This document shows, one piece after another, positions 8,145-15,022 of a stretch of DNA of 33,329 bases; positions within the stretch are counted from its first letter, which is position 1; every line of letters starts with the position of its first letter. Both the position numbers and the translations under genes were made by a program. The notes beneath the pieces are model-generated. The model did not search any database. It was not told the origin of the DNA and worked only from the letters and a program-made list of their open reading frames with translations. Source of the DNA: Defluviitalea phaphyphila (GTDB taxonomy: Bacteria; Bacillota; Clostridia; Lachnospirales; Defluviitaleaceae). Location of the stretch: positions 1 to 33,329 of the forward strand of contig NZ_JWID01000018.1 in assembly GCF_001466305.1 (NCBI RefSeq), given 5' to 3'.

Positions 8145-9002
8145 TTGCGAAAATTAATCTTTAGTATAATCTTTATATTTTTAATCTTATTTATCACCAT
8201 CCCTAATAATCCTAATATAGCAAGAAAAGAAACTTTTGAAGATACTCCTTTAGTATGCATTTTATCCTCTAAAACAATAGACGTAGGAAATTTCCCTTAT
8301 TTAAATGTTAAAGGTGGTCTTAAATATACAAGACCCCTATCCCTATGGCAAACTGGAGAAGATGTAATGCAAATAAAAAAATCTCTCAAAAAAATAGGAT
8401 ATAATATTAGAACAACCTCCTACATATTTGATCAAAATATGAAAGATGTAATTTTAAAATTTCAATACGACCAAGGAATAAAAGTAGATGGTGTTATAGG
8501 ACAAGAAACTATTAATACAATAAATAAAATATTAATAGAAAATGGAATGACTCCTCCTATTATACAAACAATAGTGTCTAACCCCCCTACTAATGGTTAC
8601 TGGATTACAATTAATAAATCTTCTAACACCTTAACACTTTTAAAAGGTAATCAAATAATAGAAAAATTTCCTGTAGCAACAGGTAAAAATCCCAAACTTA
8701 CTCCAGAAGGAAAATTAATAATTCAAAATAAAATCATAAATCCTGCTTGGAAAAATATTGAAGGAGGAGTTCCTCAAAATCCTTTAGGATATCGATGGAT
8801 GGGACTTAATATAGATGATGGATATCTCTATGGAATTCATGGAACAAATAATGAAGGAAGCATTGGATATTTTGTTTCAAATGGCTGTATAAGAATGAAA
8901 AATTCCGATGTGGAAAAAATATTTAATATTGTAAAACAAGGGACCCCCGTATGGATTGGAACTCAAGAAAAACTTGCTAACTGGGGATATGTAATCAAGT
9001 AA
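8145..9002 (+). CDS. L,D-transpeptidase (YkuD) with peptidoglycan-binding domain
   Basis: Cell-wall enzyme that forms 3-3 peptide cross-links or related bonds outside the membrane. The 285 residues comprise an N-terminal membrane anchor or signal (about 4-20, very hydrophobic), a PG_binding_1 domain (about 66-130; WQTGEDVMQIKKSL and VDGVIGQETINTIN), and a YkuD catalytic domain (about 150-272). Catalytic residues are His232 in YGIHGTN and Cys248 in SNGCIRM; the usual His two residues before the Cys is Asn246 here, a variant seen in many clostridial members. The start is a TTG at 8145, 9 bases after AGGGAGG. It stands alone between terminators and the feo operon. Confidence 0.92.
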   Translation: MRKLIFSIIFIFLILFITIPNNPNIARKETFEDTPLVCILSSKTIDVGNFPYLNVKGGLKYTRPLSLWQTGEDVMQIKKSLKKIGYNIRTTSYIFDQNMKDVILKFQYDQGIKVDGVIGQETINTINKILIENGMTPPIIQTIVSNPPTNGYWITINKSSNTLTLLKGNQIIEKFPVATGKNPKLTPEGKLIIQNKIINPAWKNIEGGVPQNPLGYRWMGLNIDDGYLYGIHGTNNEGSIGYFVSNGCIRMKNSDVEKIFNIVKQGTPVWIGTQEKLANWGYVIK

Positions 9003-9113
9003 AAAATCTTTTTTAAAATAAAAGTTTTATACTAAACTTATTTTCTAAACTAAATATATTTTTTAATTATTTCTTTTTATGTATTAATTTGTTTTTAATT
9101 CAATATTATTATA

Positions 9114-9142
9114 TTGACAATTATTATCATTGATAATATACT
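9114..9142 (+). promoter_or_regulatory. feoAB promoter overlapping a Fur-like palindrome
   Basis: TTGACA (9114-9119), a 17-base spacer and TATACT (9137-9142) make a near-consensus sigma-A promoter. The spacer contains ATTATCA-T-TGATAAT (9123-9137), a perfect 7-1-7 inverted repeat built from the half-sites of the Fur box. A repressor bound here would cover the -10. Confidence 0.8.
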
Positions 9143-9170
9143 ACAATCGAACAAGGTTTTTATTTTCAAT

Positions 9171-9185
9171 TGATAATAATTATTA
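9171..9185 (+). promoter_or_regulatory. second Fur-type box in the feoA leader
   Basis: TGATAAT-A-ATTATTA is the 7-1-7 Fur-box arrangement with one mismatch. It lies just before the feoA ribosome binding site. Together with the promoter palindrome it forms an 11-bp inverted repeat (9119-9129 with 9171-9181), which suggests two repressor dimers on this control region under iron-replete conditions. Confidence 0.65.
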
Positions 9186-9203
9186 TTACAAGGAGGAACC
9201 CTT

Positions 9204-9425
9204 ATGTGTCTATCCAATGCCCGTCCTGGTCAATTTATAGAAATTATATCTATCCCGGACCCTGATGTTAAAGCTCAAGCTATTCGTTTTGGTATTTATG
9301 AAGGTGCTAAGGTCAAATGTTCTGAGGTTATTAATTCAGGGCCTGTTATTTTACAAAATCGTATGCAAGAAATCGCAGTTGGACATAATTTAGCAAAAAA
9401 AATCAAAATTAAACTAGTTTCTTAA
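9204..9425 (+). CDS. feoA: ferrous iron transport protein A
   Basis: Small cytoplasmic SH3-like protein required for FeoB-mediated Fe2+ uptake. The 73 residues show the typical pattern of a FeoA domain: RPGQFIEIISI, a small helix (DVKAQAIRFGIYEGAKV), then VILQNRMQEIAVGHNLAKKI. AAGGAGG precedes the ATG. It is the first gene of feoA-feoB-(cysteine-rich protein), 19 bases before feoB, under a promoter carrying Fur-type boxes. Confidence 0.95.
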   Translation: MCLSNARPGQFIEIISIPDPDVKAQAIRFGIYEGAKVKCSEVINSGPVILQNRMQEIAVGHNLAKKIKIKLVS

Positions 9426-9444
9426 TCATTATAGGAGGATTACT

Positions 9445-11313
9445 ATGAGCTCTGATCACTCAACTAACATGCCATTTGACCTAAAAAGTCATTCAGATAA
9501 AATTAAATTAGTTTTAGTCGGAAACCCTAATGTTGGTAAATCTGTATTTTTCAATGCTTTAACAGGTATATATGTAGATGTATCTAATTTTCCAGGTACA
9601 ACAGTAGATATAAGTCATGGAATATATAATGAATATATAGTTTTTGATACTCCTGGAGTATATGGGGTGTCATCTTTTAATGATGAAGAAAGAGTAGCTA
9701 GAGATGTAATACTTAGTGGAGATATTATTTTAAACGTAGTAGATGCTGTACATATGGAAAGAGATTTATTCCTTACTCAGCAATTAATAGATATGGGTAA
9801 AAAAGTAATCGTAGCTCTTAATATGATGGATGATGTAAAACGAAATGGTCTTAAAATAGATATAGAAAAATTATCCGAAATGCTAGGAGTTCCTATTATA
9901 CCAACTGTAGCAGTACATAAGATAGGTTTAGATGAAGTAAAAAATAAAATAAATACTGCTTGCACAGGTAATCCTATTAGTGGAATTCGGGAAAAACTAA
10001 AGGAAGTGATGCCTTTGGTATCAAATCCTTCTGAAGCCTTACTTGTACTAGAAGAAGATGAAAATATAATAGCAAGAAATAATATACAAAAAGATTATAA
10101 TCTTAGGGAAAAAATTTATCATCAAAGACGTGAAAGAGTTAATGAAATAGTAGATAAAGTAGTAACTCAAACAAGCCAAGGAGCTTCTTTTAAAACTCGT
10201 TTAAGTCAAATGATGTTAAAACCCCTTACTGGTATTCCTATATTAATATTCACCCTTTTTATTATGTATGAATTTTTAGGAGTTTTCATAGCTCAGACTG
10301 TTGTAGGTTTTACAGAAGAAATTATTATGGGAACTTATTATAATAATTTTATAGTTAGTATATTTGAACCCTTGTTAAAAGGGCATAATTTCTTAGAAAA
10401 ATTCTTAATAGGAGAATTTGGAATTTTAACTATGGTTCCTATTTATATCTTAGGACTTCTTTTACCTTTAGTTATAGGATTTTATTTTCTGCTATCTATA
10501 TTAGAAGATTCTGGATATCTTCCTCGAATTGCAACTTTAGTAGATAAATCCTTAACTAAATTAGGTTTAAACGGAAGAGCTATTATTCCTATTATCTTAG
10601 GTTTTGGATGCGTCACTATGGCAACCATTACAACCAGACTTTTAGGATCTAAAAGAGAAAGATTTATAGCGACTATGCTTTTAGGACTAGCCATTCCCTG
10701 TTCTGCTCAATTAGGAGTAATTGTAGGTATGACCAGCTCTATTGGAATTTCTTATTTCTTAGTTTATGTTTTAACCATAGTTTTAGTATTCATTATTACA
10801 GGAACTATTTTAAATAAAATTTTACCTGGAGAATCTACGGACTTACTTATTGATATCCCTCCTCTTAGAATACCAAGAATAAAAAATATTTTATCTAAAA
10901 CTTACACTAAAACTATAATGTTTTTAAAAGAGGCTTCTCCTCTTTTTGTAATAGGAGCTGTACTTATAACTTTTATGGAGCATTTTAATATATTAGTAGG
11001 AATTCAAAATATTATAGCACCATTAACAGAAGGATTTTTACAATTGCCAAAAGAAGTAGCAACAGCCTTTATAATGGGTATTATTAGAAGGGATTTTGGA
11101 GCTGCTGGACTTTTTAGTTTAGCAGAACAAGGACTGCTAAATGATGCACAAATTTTAGTTTCTTTAGTTGTAATCACCCTTTTTGTTCCATGTATAGCTG
11201 CCATATTAGTTATATTTAAAGAAAGAGATTGGAAAGAATCAGCTCTTATTTGGTTTGGAAGTATATTTATATCATTTTTAGTTGGAGGTATTTTATCGTT
11301 TATTCTAATATAG
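9445..11313 (+). CDS. feoB: ferrous iron transporter FeoB
   Basis: GTP-dependent Fe2+ importer of the cytoplasmic membrane. The N-terminal G domain shows G1 GNPNVGKS (26-33), G2 in NFPGTTVD, G3 DTPG (68-71) and G4 NMMD (126-129). A helical guanine-dissociation-inhibitor region follows (about 185-250), and then about eight to ten membrane helices with the Gate motifs, including ILEDSGYLPRIA and ILGFGCVTMATITTR in the first half and FIMGIIRRDFGAAGLF in the second. At 622 residues it is a compact clostridial form. AGGAGG stands 6 bases before the ATG. It is second in the feo operon; a small cysteine-rich gene follows after 14 bases. Confidence 0.97.
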   Translation: MSSDHSTNMPFDLKSHSDKIKLVLVGNPNVGKSVFFNALTGIYVDVSNFPGTTVDISHGIYNEYIVFDTPGVYGVSSFNDEERVARDVILSGDIILNVVDAVHMERDLFLTQQLIDMGKKVIVALNMMDDVKRNGLKIDIEKLSEMLGVPIIPTVAVHKIGLDEVKNKINTACTGNPISGIREKLKEVMPLVSNPSEALLVLEEDENIIARNNIQKDYNLREKIYHQRRERVNEIVDKVVTQTSQGASFKTRLSQMMLKPLTGIPILIFTLFIMYEFLGVFIAQTVVGFTEEIIMGTYYNNFIVSIFEPLLKGHNFLEKFLIGEFGILTMVPIYILGLLLPLVIGFYFLLSILEDSGYLPRIATLVDKSLTKLGLNGRAIIPIILGFGCVTMATITTRLLGSKRERFIATMLLGLAIPCSAQLGVIVGMTSSIGISYFLVYVLTIVLVFIITGTILNKILPGESTDLLIDIPPLRIPRIKNILSKTYTKTIMFLKEASPLFVIGAVLITFMEHFNILVGIQNIIAPLTEGFLQLPKEVATAFIMGIIRRDFGAAGLFSLAEQGLLNDAQILVSLVVITLFVPCIAAILVIFKERDWKESALIWFGSIFISFLVGGILSFILI

Positions 11314-11327
11314 TTAGGGGTGAGTTT

Positions 11328-11486
11328 ATGAAATGCCCTACTTGTGGAAATGAAGTAGATATTAAAATAAATTCTCGTTGTCCTAGGTGCAATACTATAG
11401 TTAATTATCCATATAAAAAATGTGAAGATTGTAAAGGTTGTTCTTTTTTCAAAAAATGTCCTAAAGATAATTTAAAATCAAAATAA
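11328..11486 (+). CDS. eight-cysteine mini-protein at the end of the feo operon
   Basis: Function unknown. The 52 residues contain eight cysteines. The N-terminal half is a zinc ribbon (Cys3, Cys6, Cys18, Cys21 in two CPxC pairs), and the C-terminal half has C-x2-C-x2-C-x5-C-P (Cys32, 35, 38, 44), similar to an iron-sulphur or second metal-binding site. The ATG at 11328 is chosen because it follows AGGGGTG and the cysteine motif begins at once; an upstream in-frame ATG would lie inside feoB. It starts 14 bases after feoB and ends before a terminator, so it is part of the iron operon. By position it could serve as a FeoC-like accessory or iron sensor, but there is no sequence match to FeoC that I can assert. 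Confidence 0.8.
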   Translation: MKCPTCGNEVDIKINSRCPRCNTIVNYPYKKCEDCKGCSFFKKCPKDNLKSK

Positions 11487-11505
11487 ATAATTGTATTTTT
11501 TAATA

Positions 11506-11535
11506 ACCATCTTGAAAAATAGATGGTATTTTTTA
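11506..11535 (+). terminator. terminator of the feo operon
   Basis: ACCATCT pairs with AGATGGT over an 8-base loop and is followed by ATTTTTTATT. The T tail runs into the first of two direct repeats upstream of agrB. Confidence 0.8.
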
Positions 11536-11564
11536 TTACATTTCACTACAATTTTATTACATTT
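11531..11564 (+). promoter_or_regulatory. paired 13-bp direct repeats, candidate LytTR (AgrA-like) binding site
   Basis: TTTTATTACATTT occurs exactly at 11531-11543 and again at 11552-11564, a 21-bp period or two helical turns. Regulators with LytTR domains bind two 9-10-bp direct repeats with this period just upstream of the -35. The second copy abuts the -35-like TTAACA of the agrB promoter, and a LytTR regulator is encoded nearby. Binding itself is inferred. Confidence 0.6.
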
Positions 11565-11595
11565 TTAACATTAATGTATTTTTTTATGTTATAAT
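11565..11595 (+). promoter_or_regulatory. agrBD promoter with extended -10
   Basis: TGTTATAAT (11587-11595) is a perfect extended -10. TTAACA (11565-11570) stands 19 bases upstream as a weak, over-spaced -35, which fits a promoter that depends on an activator. The leader is about 40 bases. Confidence 0.6.
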
Positions 11596-11642
11596 TGTAT
11601 CATCTTAAAGATATATTTTAAAAAAGGTTTGGTGAATCTGCT

Positions 11643-12203
11643 TTGCAATATTTAATTAATTTAATATCATTTAAAGTTTATAGGGAAAAATTAATATCTC
11701 ATAGTGATATTCGTAAAATGAGATATGCTATGACAGTTATTGCCCATGAATTTACCAAAACATTTCTTCTTTTCATTATTTTTTCTTTACTTGGTTATTT
11801 TAAATTGTTTTTATTTTCATTTTGTGTCTTAATATTTATACGACCTTTTTCAGGGGGCTTACATTTTAAAAGTCCTTCTGTTTGCTTTTTAGTATCCTTG
11901 ATTTTCTTTCTGATGACAGTTATTATACTACCCCATATTTTTATACCAAACTTTTTTATTTCCTTGATAATAGGAGGTATAAGTATATTATTAATCTTCT
12001 TAAATTCTCCAAAACCATCGCCCCTACGTCCTATTATCAATCCAAAAAGAAGACAAAATTTTAAATATGTATCTACCGTATTTTCTTTGATTTTGCTAAT
12101 TATTTTACTTACATTTATACATAATTCCACATTTTTAGCTTGTGGAATATATACTTTGTTTCTTCAATCTTTACAATTATTAGGGAAGGGGGATGTATTA
12201 TGA
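11643..12203 (+). CDS. agrB: AgrB-type autoinducing-peptide processing protease
   Basis: Membrane cysteine protease that cuts the AgrD precursor and forms the thiolactone ring of the autoinducing peptide. The 186 residues have the family length and about six hydrophobic segments. The hallmark RPFSGGLHF holds His74, and Cys81 follows seven residues later, the same spacing as the His77/Cys84 catalytic pair of Staphylococcus aureus AgrB. The Pro/Arg/Lys-rich cytoplasmic loop near 125-140 is typical. The start is a TTG at 11643, about 7 bases after GGTGA. The stop overlaps the agrD start (ATGA), indicating translational coupling. It is preceded by an extended -10 promoter and LytTR-type direct repeats. 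Confidence 0.92.
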   Translation: MQYLINLISFKVYREKLISHSDIRKMRYAMTVIAHEFTKTFLLFIIFSLLGYFKLFLFSFCVLIFIRPFSGGLHFKSPSVCFLVSLIFFLMTVIILPHIFIPNFFISLIIGGISILLIFLNSPKPSPLRPIINPKRRQNFKYVSTVFSLILLIILLTFIHNSTFLACGIYTLFLQSLQLLGKGDVL

Positions 12204-12337
12204 TAAAGAGAAAAATCTTAACACCTGTTCTACTTTCTCTTGCAAATTTCTTTGTACTCGCTGCTTACACAACTAAATTGTATGTTTGCTTCTACATGTG
12301 GGGAGAACCTAAATGCCCAAAAGATTTATTAAAATAA
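12200..12337 (+). CDS. agrD: AgrD-type autoinducing peptide precursor
   Basis: Precursor of a cyclic quorum-sensing peptide. The 45 residues have the three AgrD parts: an amphipathic N-terminal leader (MIKRKILTPVLLSLANF), a core with Cys30, and a charged C-terminal tail, GEPKCPKDLLK (35-45), matching the DEPK.PTEL pattern of AgrD proteins. By family logic AgrB would cut after Trp34 and close a five-residue thiolactone Cys30-Phe-Tyr-Met-Trp34, with an exocyclic tail ending in LYV. The N-terminal end of the mature peptide cannot be read. The start at 12200 overlaps the agrB stop and follows a purine-rich site (GGGAAGGGGG). An extra Cys39 in the tail is notable. Its last three codons overlap the 3' end of the convergent kinase gene. 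Confidence 0.9.
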   Translation: MIKRKILTPVLLSLANFFVLAAYTTKLYVCFYMWGEPKCPKDLLK

Positions 12338-13588
12338 TATCTTAAAGGCTATATATGGATTTTCTAAGGAAAGCTCTATGGTTCCATTATATTTATCAAC
12401 TATGGTCTTAACATTATATAGACCATAACCATAGTGCTTTCCTTCCTTAGTGGAAAAACCCTTTTTAAAAATAGAATTAAGATATTTAGCTGGAATAGGT
12501 TTCCCCGTATTTTTCACCTCGATTAAGTTTTGATTACCCAAAGTTCCTAGAGTTACTATAACCTCTTTAGGAACTTTTTCTAAATCTTCTACTGCTTCTA
12601 TAGCATTATCTAATAAATTTCCTAAAACTTCTACTAACTCATATTTTTCTAACTTATATTCTGGTATTTTATTTACTATATTAAGTTTAAAATCAATTTT
12701 TTTATCTTCAGCCAAAATTTTTTTACTATAAATAATAGCACTTAAAACAGGGTCACTAATATTTAAAATTTTATCTAATTTTTTGAAATCTTTAATTAAT
12801 CCTTGTAAATATTTATTTATTTCTTCCATAGCTTTTTCTGAATTTTCTATTTCTGTAATACCATAAATAGAATTTAAATGATTAGAATAATCATGTTGTT
12901 TTCTCCTAGTTTCTTCCATGAGTTTTTTTACATAAGGTATATATTTTTCATTAACAAAAATCTGTTCCTCTTGTGTTCTTAATATAATAGTTTGATAAAA
13001 AATATAAACATTTATGGATATCCATAGAAATAATCCTATTAATTTTATAGGATTATTATTAAACTCCACATTATTATTCATATACCAAATATATAAAAAA
13101 CCCATAATTAAAGAAATACTATTTAAAAATATTATACCTAAAATTCTATATTCTTTATTTAATATTTTTTTTATATTATTTACAATTCTGTACTTTTTTA
13201 TTATAATACAGCATATAATTATAATACTATTAATAAATAATCCATTAATAAATGTATAATAACTATCTTTTAAAAATATTATTAAAATATATGTAACGAT
13301 CATTTGAATTCCCATGACAACTCCAAAAGCTATAAGAAATATAAAAAACATCTTTTTAAAAGGAACTTTAAATAATTTATTTCCTAAAATAAATGTTACA
13401 AAATATATTATTATAAAACTATTAGATAATTCATATCGATTTAATATAAACACTAAAAAAGATATTATAAAAATCAATATTAATTTTTTTAAAAAATTTT
13501 TATTAAATTTTTCATTTAAACTTTCACATATTGTTAAAAAACCTATTATTTCCATTATAGATAGTATAATTGCTTCATACAACTTCAT
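12329..13588 (-). CDS. AgrC-like GHKL sensor histidine kinase
   Basis: Membrane sensor kinase, the probable receptor for the AgrD peptide encoded opposite. The 419 residues comprise six or seven hydrophobic segments (about 5-200), a linker and coiled coil, the phosphoacceptor His232 in RKQHDYSNHL (the HDY context is typical of AgrC-type kinases), and a GHKL ATPase domain with N box LGNLLDNAIEAVE, G1 box VKNTGKPIP and G2 box GYGLYNVKTIV. The start at 13588 has AGAGGTGA and overlaps the end of the upstream regulator gene by 14 bases, so the two are coupled. Its stop lies inside agrD on the other strand. Pairing with agrBD is inferred from family and position. Confidence 0.9.
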   Translation of the reverse strand: MKLYEAIILSIMEIIGFLTICESLNEKFNKNFLKKLILIFIISFLVFILNRYELSNSFIIIYFVTFILGNKLFKVPFKKMFFIFLIAFGVVMGIQMIVTYILIIFLKDSYYTFINGLFINSIIIICCIIIKKYRIVNNIKKILNKEYRILGIIFLNSISLIMGFLYIWYMNNNVEFNNNPIKLIGLFLWISINVYIFYQTIILRTQEEQIFVNEKYIPYVKKLMEETRRKQHDYSNHLNSIYGITEIENSEKAMEEINKYLQGLIKDFKKLDKILNISDPVLSAIIYSKKILAEDKKIDFKLNIVNKIPEYKLEKYELVEVLGNLLDNAIEAVEDLEKVPKEVIVTLGTLGNQNLIEVKNTGKPIPAKYLNSIFKKGFSTKEGKHYGYGLYNVKTIVDKYNGTIELSLENPYIAFKILF

Positions 13589-14333
13589 TATTGTTCACCT
13601 CTTTTCTATCTATAACATTTATAAATTTATTTTTATATTTATTACTTATATAAGCTGGGATTTTATAATTGTAAAAATATACAGTCCAAGCATTTCGACC
13701 CTTTTTTTTAATCTCTTTTATGTACTCAACATTAATAATATAAGACTTATGAGTTTGCATAAATAAATCTTTTGATAGCATATTTAAAACTTTTTTCATA
13801 CTTAAATTATTTATTTCATAAACTTCATTTTGAGTATGTATTAAACAATTTCGGCCTTGGGATTCTATAAATATTATTTCATCTTCATAAATTGATAAAA
13901 TAAAACTTTTTAATTTAAATTTTATCTTTTTTCTTTCTGTCTTATTATTTTTTACTTCTTTTTTTATAGCTCTTATTAATTTTTCAGTTACTTCTAATAT
14001 ATCTTTTTTTTCATAGGGTTTTTCTATAAAATCATAACAATGAATTTTTTTAAAAGCTTTTAATTGAAAATATACATGACTAGTAATAAAAACTATATAA
14101 CTAAATTCATATCTATCAATTTGTCTAATTTTTTCTGCAAGTTCTATTCCAGAAATATCTGGAAGTTCTATATCTAAAAAAAATAAATCAATATCCTGAT
14201 TTCTTAATATTTCTATAGCTTTTTTCCCAGTTTCTGCTTCATATATATTTATTTCATAAGTAATTTCTTTTAAAATATTTATTACTCTTTTCCTTTCATG
14301 GAAGTTATCTTCTACTAATAAAATTTGTATCAT
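13575..14333 (-). CDS. LytTR-family response regulator (AgrA-like)
   Basis: Cytoplasmic two-component regulator. The 252 residues comprise a receiver domain (about 1-120) with the acidic pocket VEDN (7-10), the phosphoacceptor Asp54 in FFLDIELPDISG and the conserved Lys in FIEKPYEKKD, then a LytTR DNA-binding domain (about 140-250) with ILSIYEDEIIFIES, MQTHKSYIINVEYI and the C-terminal KNKFINVI. The ATG at 14333 is chosen because GGAGG lies 6-7 bases upstream; an upstream in-frame TTG at 14351 has no such site. It precedes and overlaps the kinase gene. LytTR domains bind paired direct repeats, and such repeats lie before agrB. Confidence 0.93.
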   Translation of the reverse strand: MIQILLVEDNFHERKRVINILKEITYEINIYEAETGKKAIEILRNQDIDLFFLDIELPDISGIELAEKIRQIDRYEFSYIVFITSHVYFQLKAFKKIHCYDFIEKPYEKKDILEVTEKLIRAIKKEVKNNKTERKKIKFKLKSFILSIYEDEIIFIESQGRNCLIHTQNEVYEINNLSMKKVLNMLSKDLFMQTHKSYIINVEYIKEIKKKGRNAWTVYFYNYKIPAYISNKYKNKFINVIDRKEVNNNEVV

Positions 14334-14372
14334 AAAATTCCTCCATGACAAATAGTTGTATTTTATATCATT

Positions 14373-14401
14373 ATTTTACCATCAATTCAATATAAATACA
14401 A
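14373..14401 (-). promoter_or_regulatory. promoter of the regulator-kinase operon
   Basis: Minus-strand TTGTAT (14396-14401), a 17-base spacer ending TGG, and TAAAAT (14373-14378): a good sigma-A promoter with an extended -10 TG, about 40 bases before the regulator start. Similar short motifs flank it (AAATAGTATTTTA at 14414-14426, AAATAGTTGTATTTTA at 14350-14365). Confidence 0.6.
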
Positions 14402-14429
14402 GTTTTTTCAAAAAAATAGTATTTTAATT

Positions 14430-14481
14430 ATAAAAATACCATATAAGATAGTAAATAGAATTCACTATCTTATATGGTATT
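14430..14481 (-). terminator. 18-bp terminator stem after the rubrerythrin-like gene
   Basis: A perfect 18-bp stem (14435-14452 with 14464-14481) and an 11-base loop. On the minus strand it is followed by a T-rich tail. It lies 11 bases after the stop and insulates the regulator-kinase promoter downstream. Confidence 0.9.
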
Positions 14482-14492
14482 CATATATTATT

Positions 14493-14957
14493 TTAATTTA
14501 TTTTTTCCTTATATGTCTTTAATTTATTATAATGACCTTCTTCTTCTTTTATTAAATTTTGTAAAACTTCTTTTGCTTTGGATTTTGCATGTTCTAAAAG
14601 ACTTTTGTAATATTCTATAGTAATTTTTTCTGTATTAATACCCATATCAATAGCTTCTTCTAAAGAATTTGGTATTTCTTCTCTCCCATCAAACCCTTTA
14701 GTCTTTGCATAACTTTTAAAAAATAAATCCACAGTTTCTTCAAAGAGATAGTCTTCTTTATTATCTGTATTAATATCATCGTACCATTTAGTAAATATTT
14801 TTTTATGTTTTACTTCATCTTCTGCTAAAGAAAGAAGTCCTTCTTTAATTTCCCCTTTAGCTTTTTCTGCTAATTTTTTATAAAACTTTTCTCCTTCTTC
14901 TTCCATACTAATTGCAAATTTTAATATTTCTTTAGCATCATATTTAGGCTCTCCCAT
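14493..14957 (-). CDS. rubrerythrin-like ferritin-fold diiron protein
   Basis: Probable oxidative-stress protein. The 154 residues form a four-helix ferritin-like bundle with two diiron half-sites: Glu20 with Glu48-x2-His51 (EDEVKH), and Glu110 or nearby with Glu139-x2-His142 (EEEGHY). It lacks the C-terminal rubredoxin-like CxxC domain of classical rubrerythrin, but a separate rubredoxin gene lies directly upstream, which could supply electrons. Rubrerythrins reduce hydrogen peroxide in anaerobes; that activity is inferred for this one. AGGAG stands 7 bases before the ATG. It is separated from rubredoxin by a hairpin, so it is probably co-regulated by partial readthrough or an own promoter I cannot place. 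Confidence 0.85.
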   Translation of the reverse strand: MGEPKYDAKEILKFAISMEEEGEKFYKKLAEKAKGEIKEGLLSLAEDEVKHKKIFTKWYDDINTDNKEDYLFEETVDLFFKSYAKTKGFDGREEIPNSLEEAIDMGINTEKITIEYYKSLLEHAKSKAKEVLQNLIKEEEGHYNKLKTYKEKIN

Positions 14958-14995
14958 AATATCACTCCTATCTTATTTAATAATAAATATTTTAA

Positions 14996-15017
14996 AGGGC
15001 AGTCAATGGACTGCCCT
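14996..15017 (-). terminator. hairpin between rubredoxin and the rubrerythrin-like gene
   Basis: GGGCAGTC pairs with GACTGCCC over a 4-base loop, with one further A-T pair, six bases past the rubredoxin stop. The tail TTTAAAATATTTATT is only moderately T-rich, so termination may be partial. Confidence 0.7.
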
Positions 15018-15022
15018 AAATA

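Noticed and set aside
11229-11327. Longer form of the eight-cysteine protein starting inside feoB
   Set aside because: The extra 33 residues are a frame-shifted reading of feoB; the ATG at 11328 has its own ribosome binding site.
13314-13766. 150-codon plus-strand open frame opposite the kinase and regulator genes
   Set aside because: It lies antisense to the membrane part of the kinase, is a low-complexity Ile/Asn/Phe protein typical of AT-rich antisense frames, and has no ribosome binding site.
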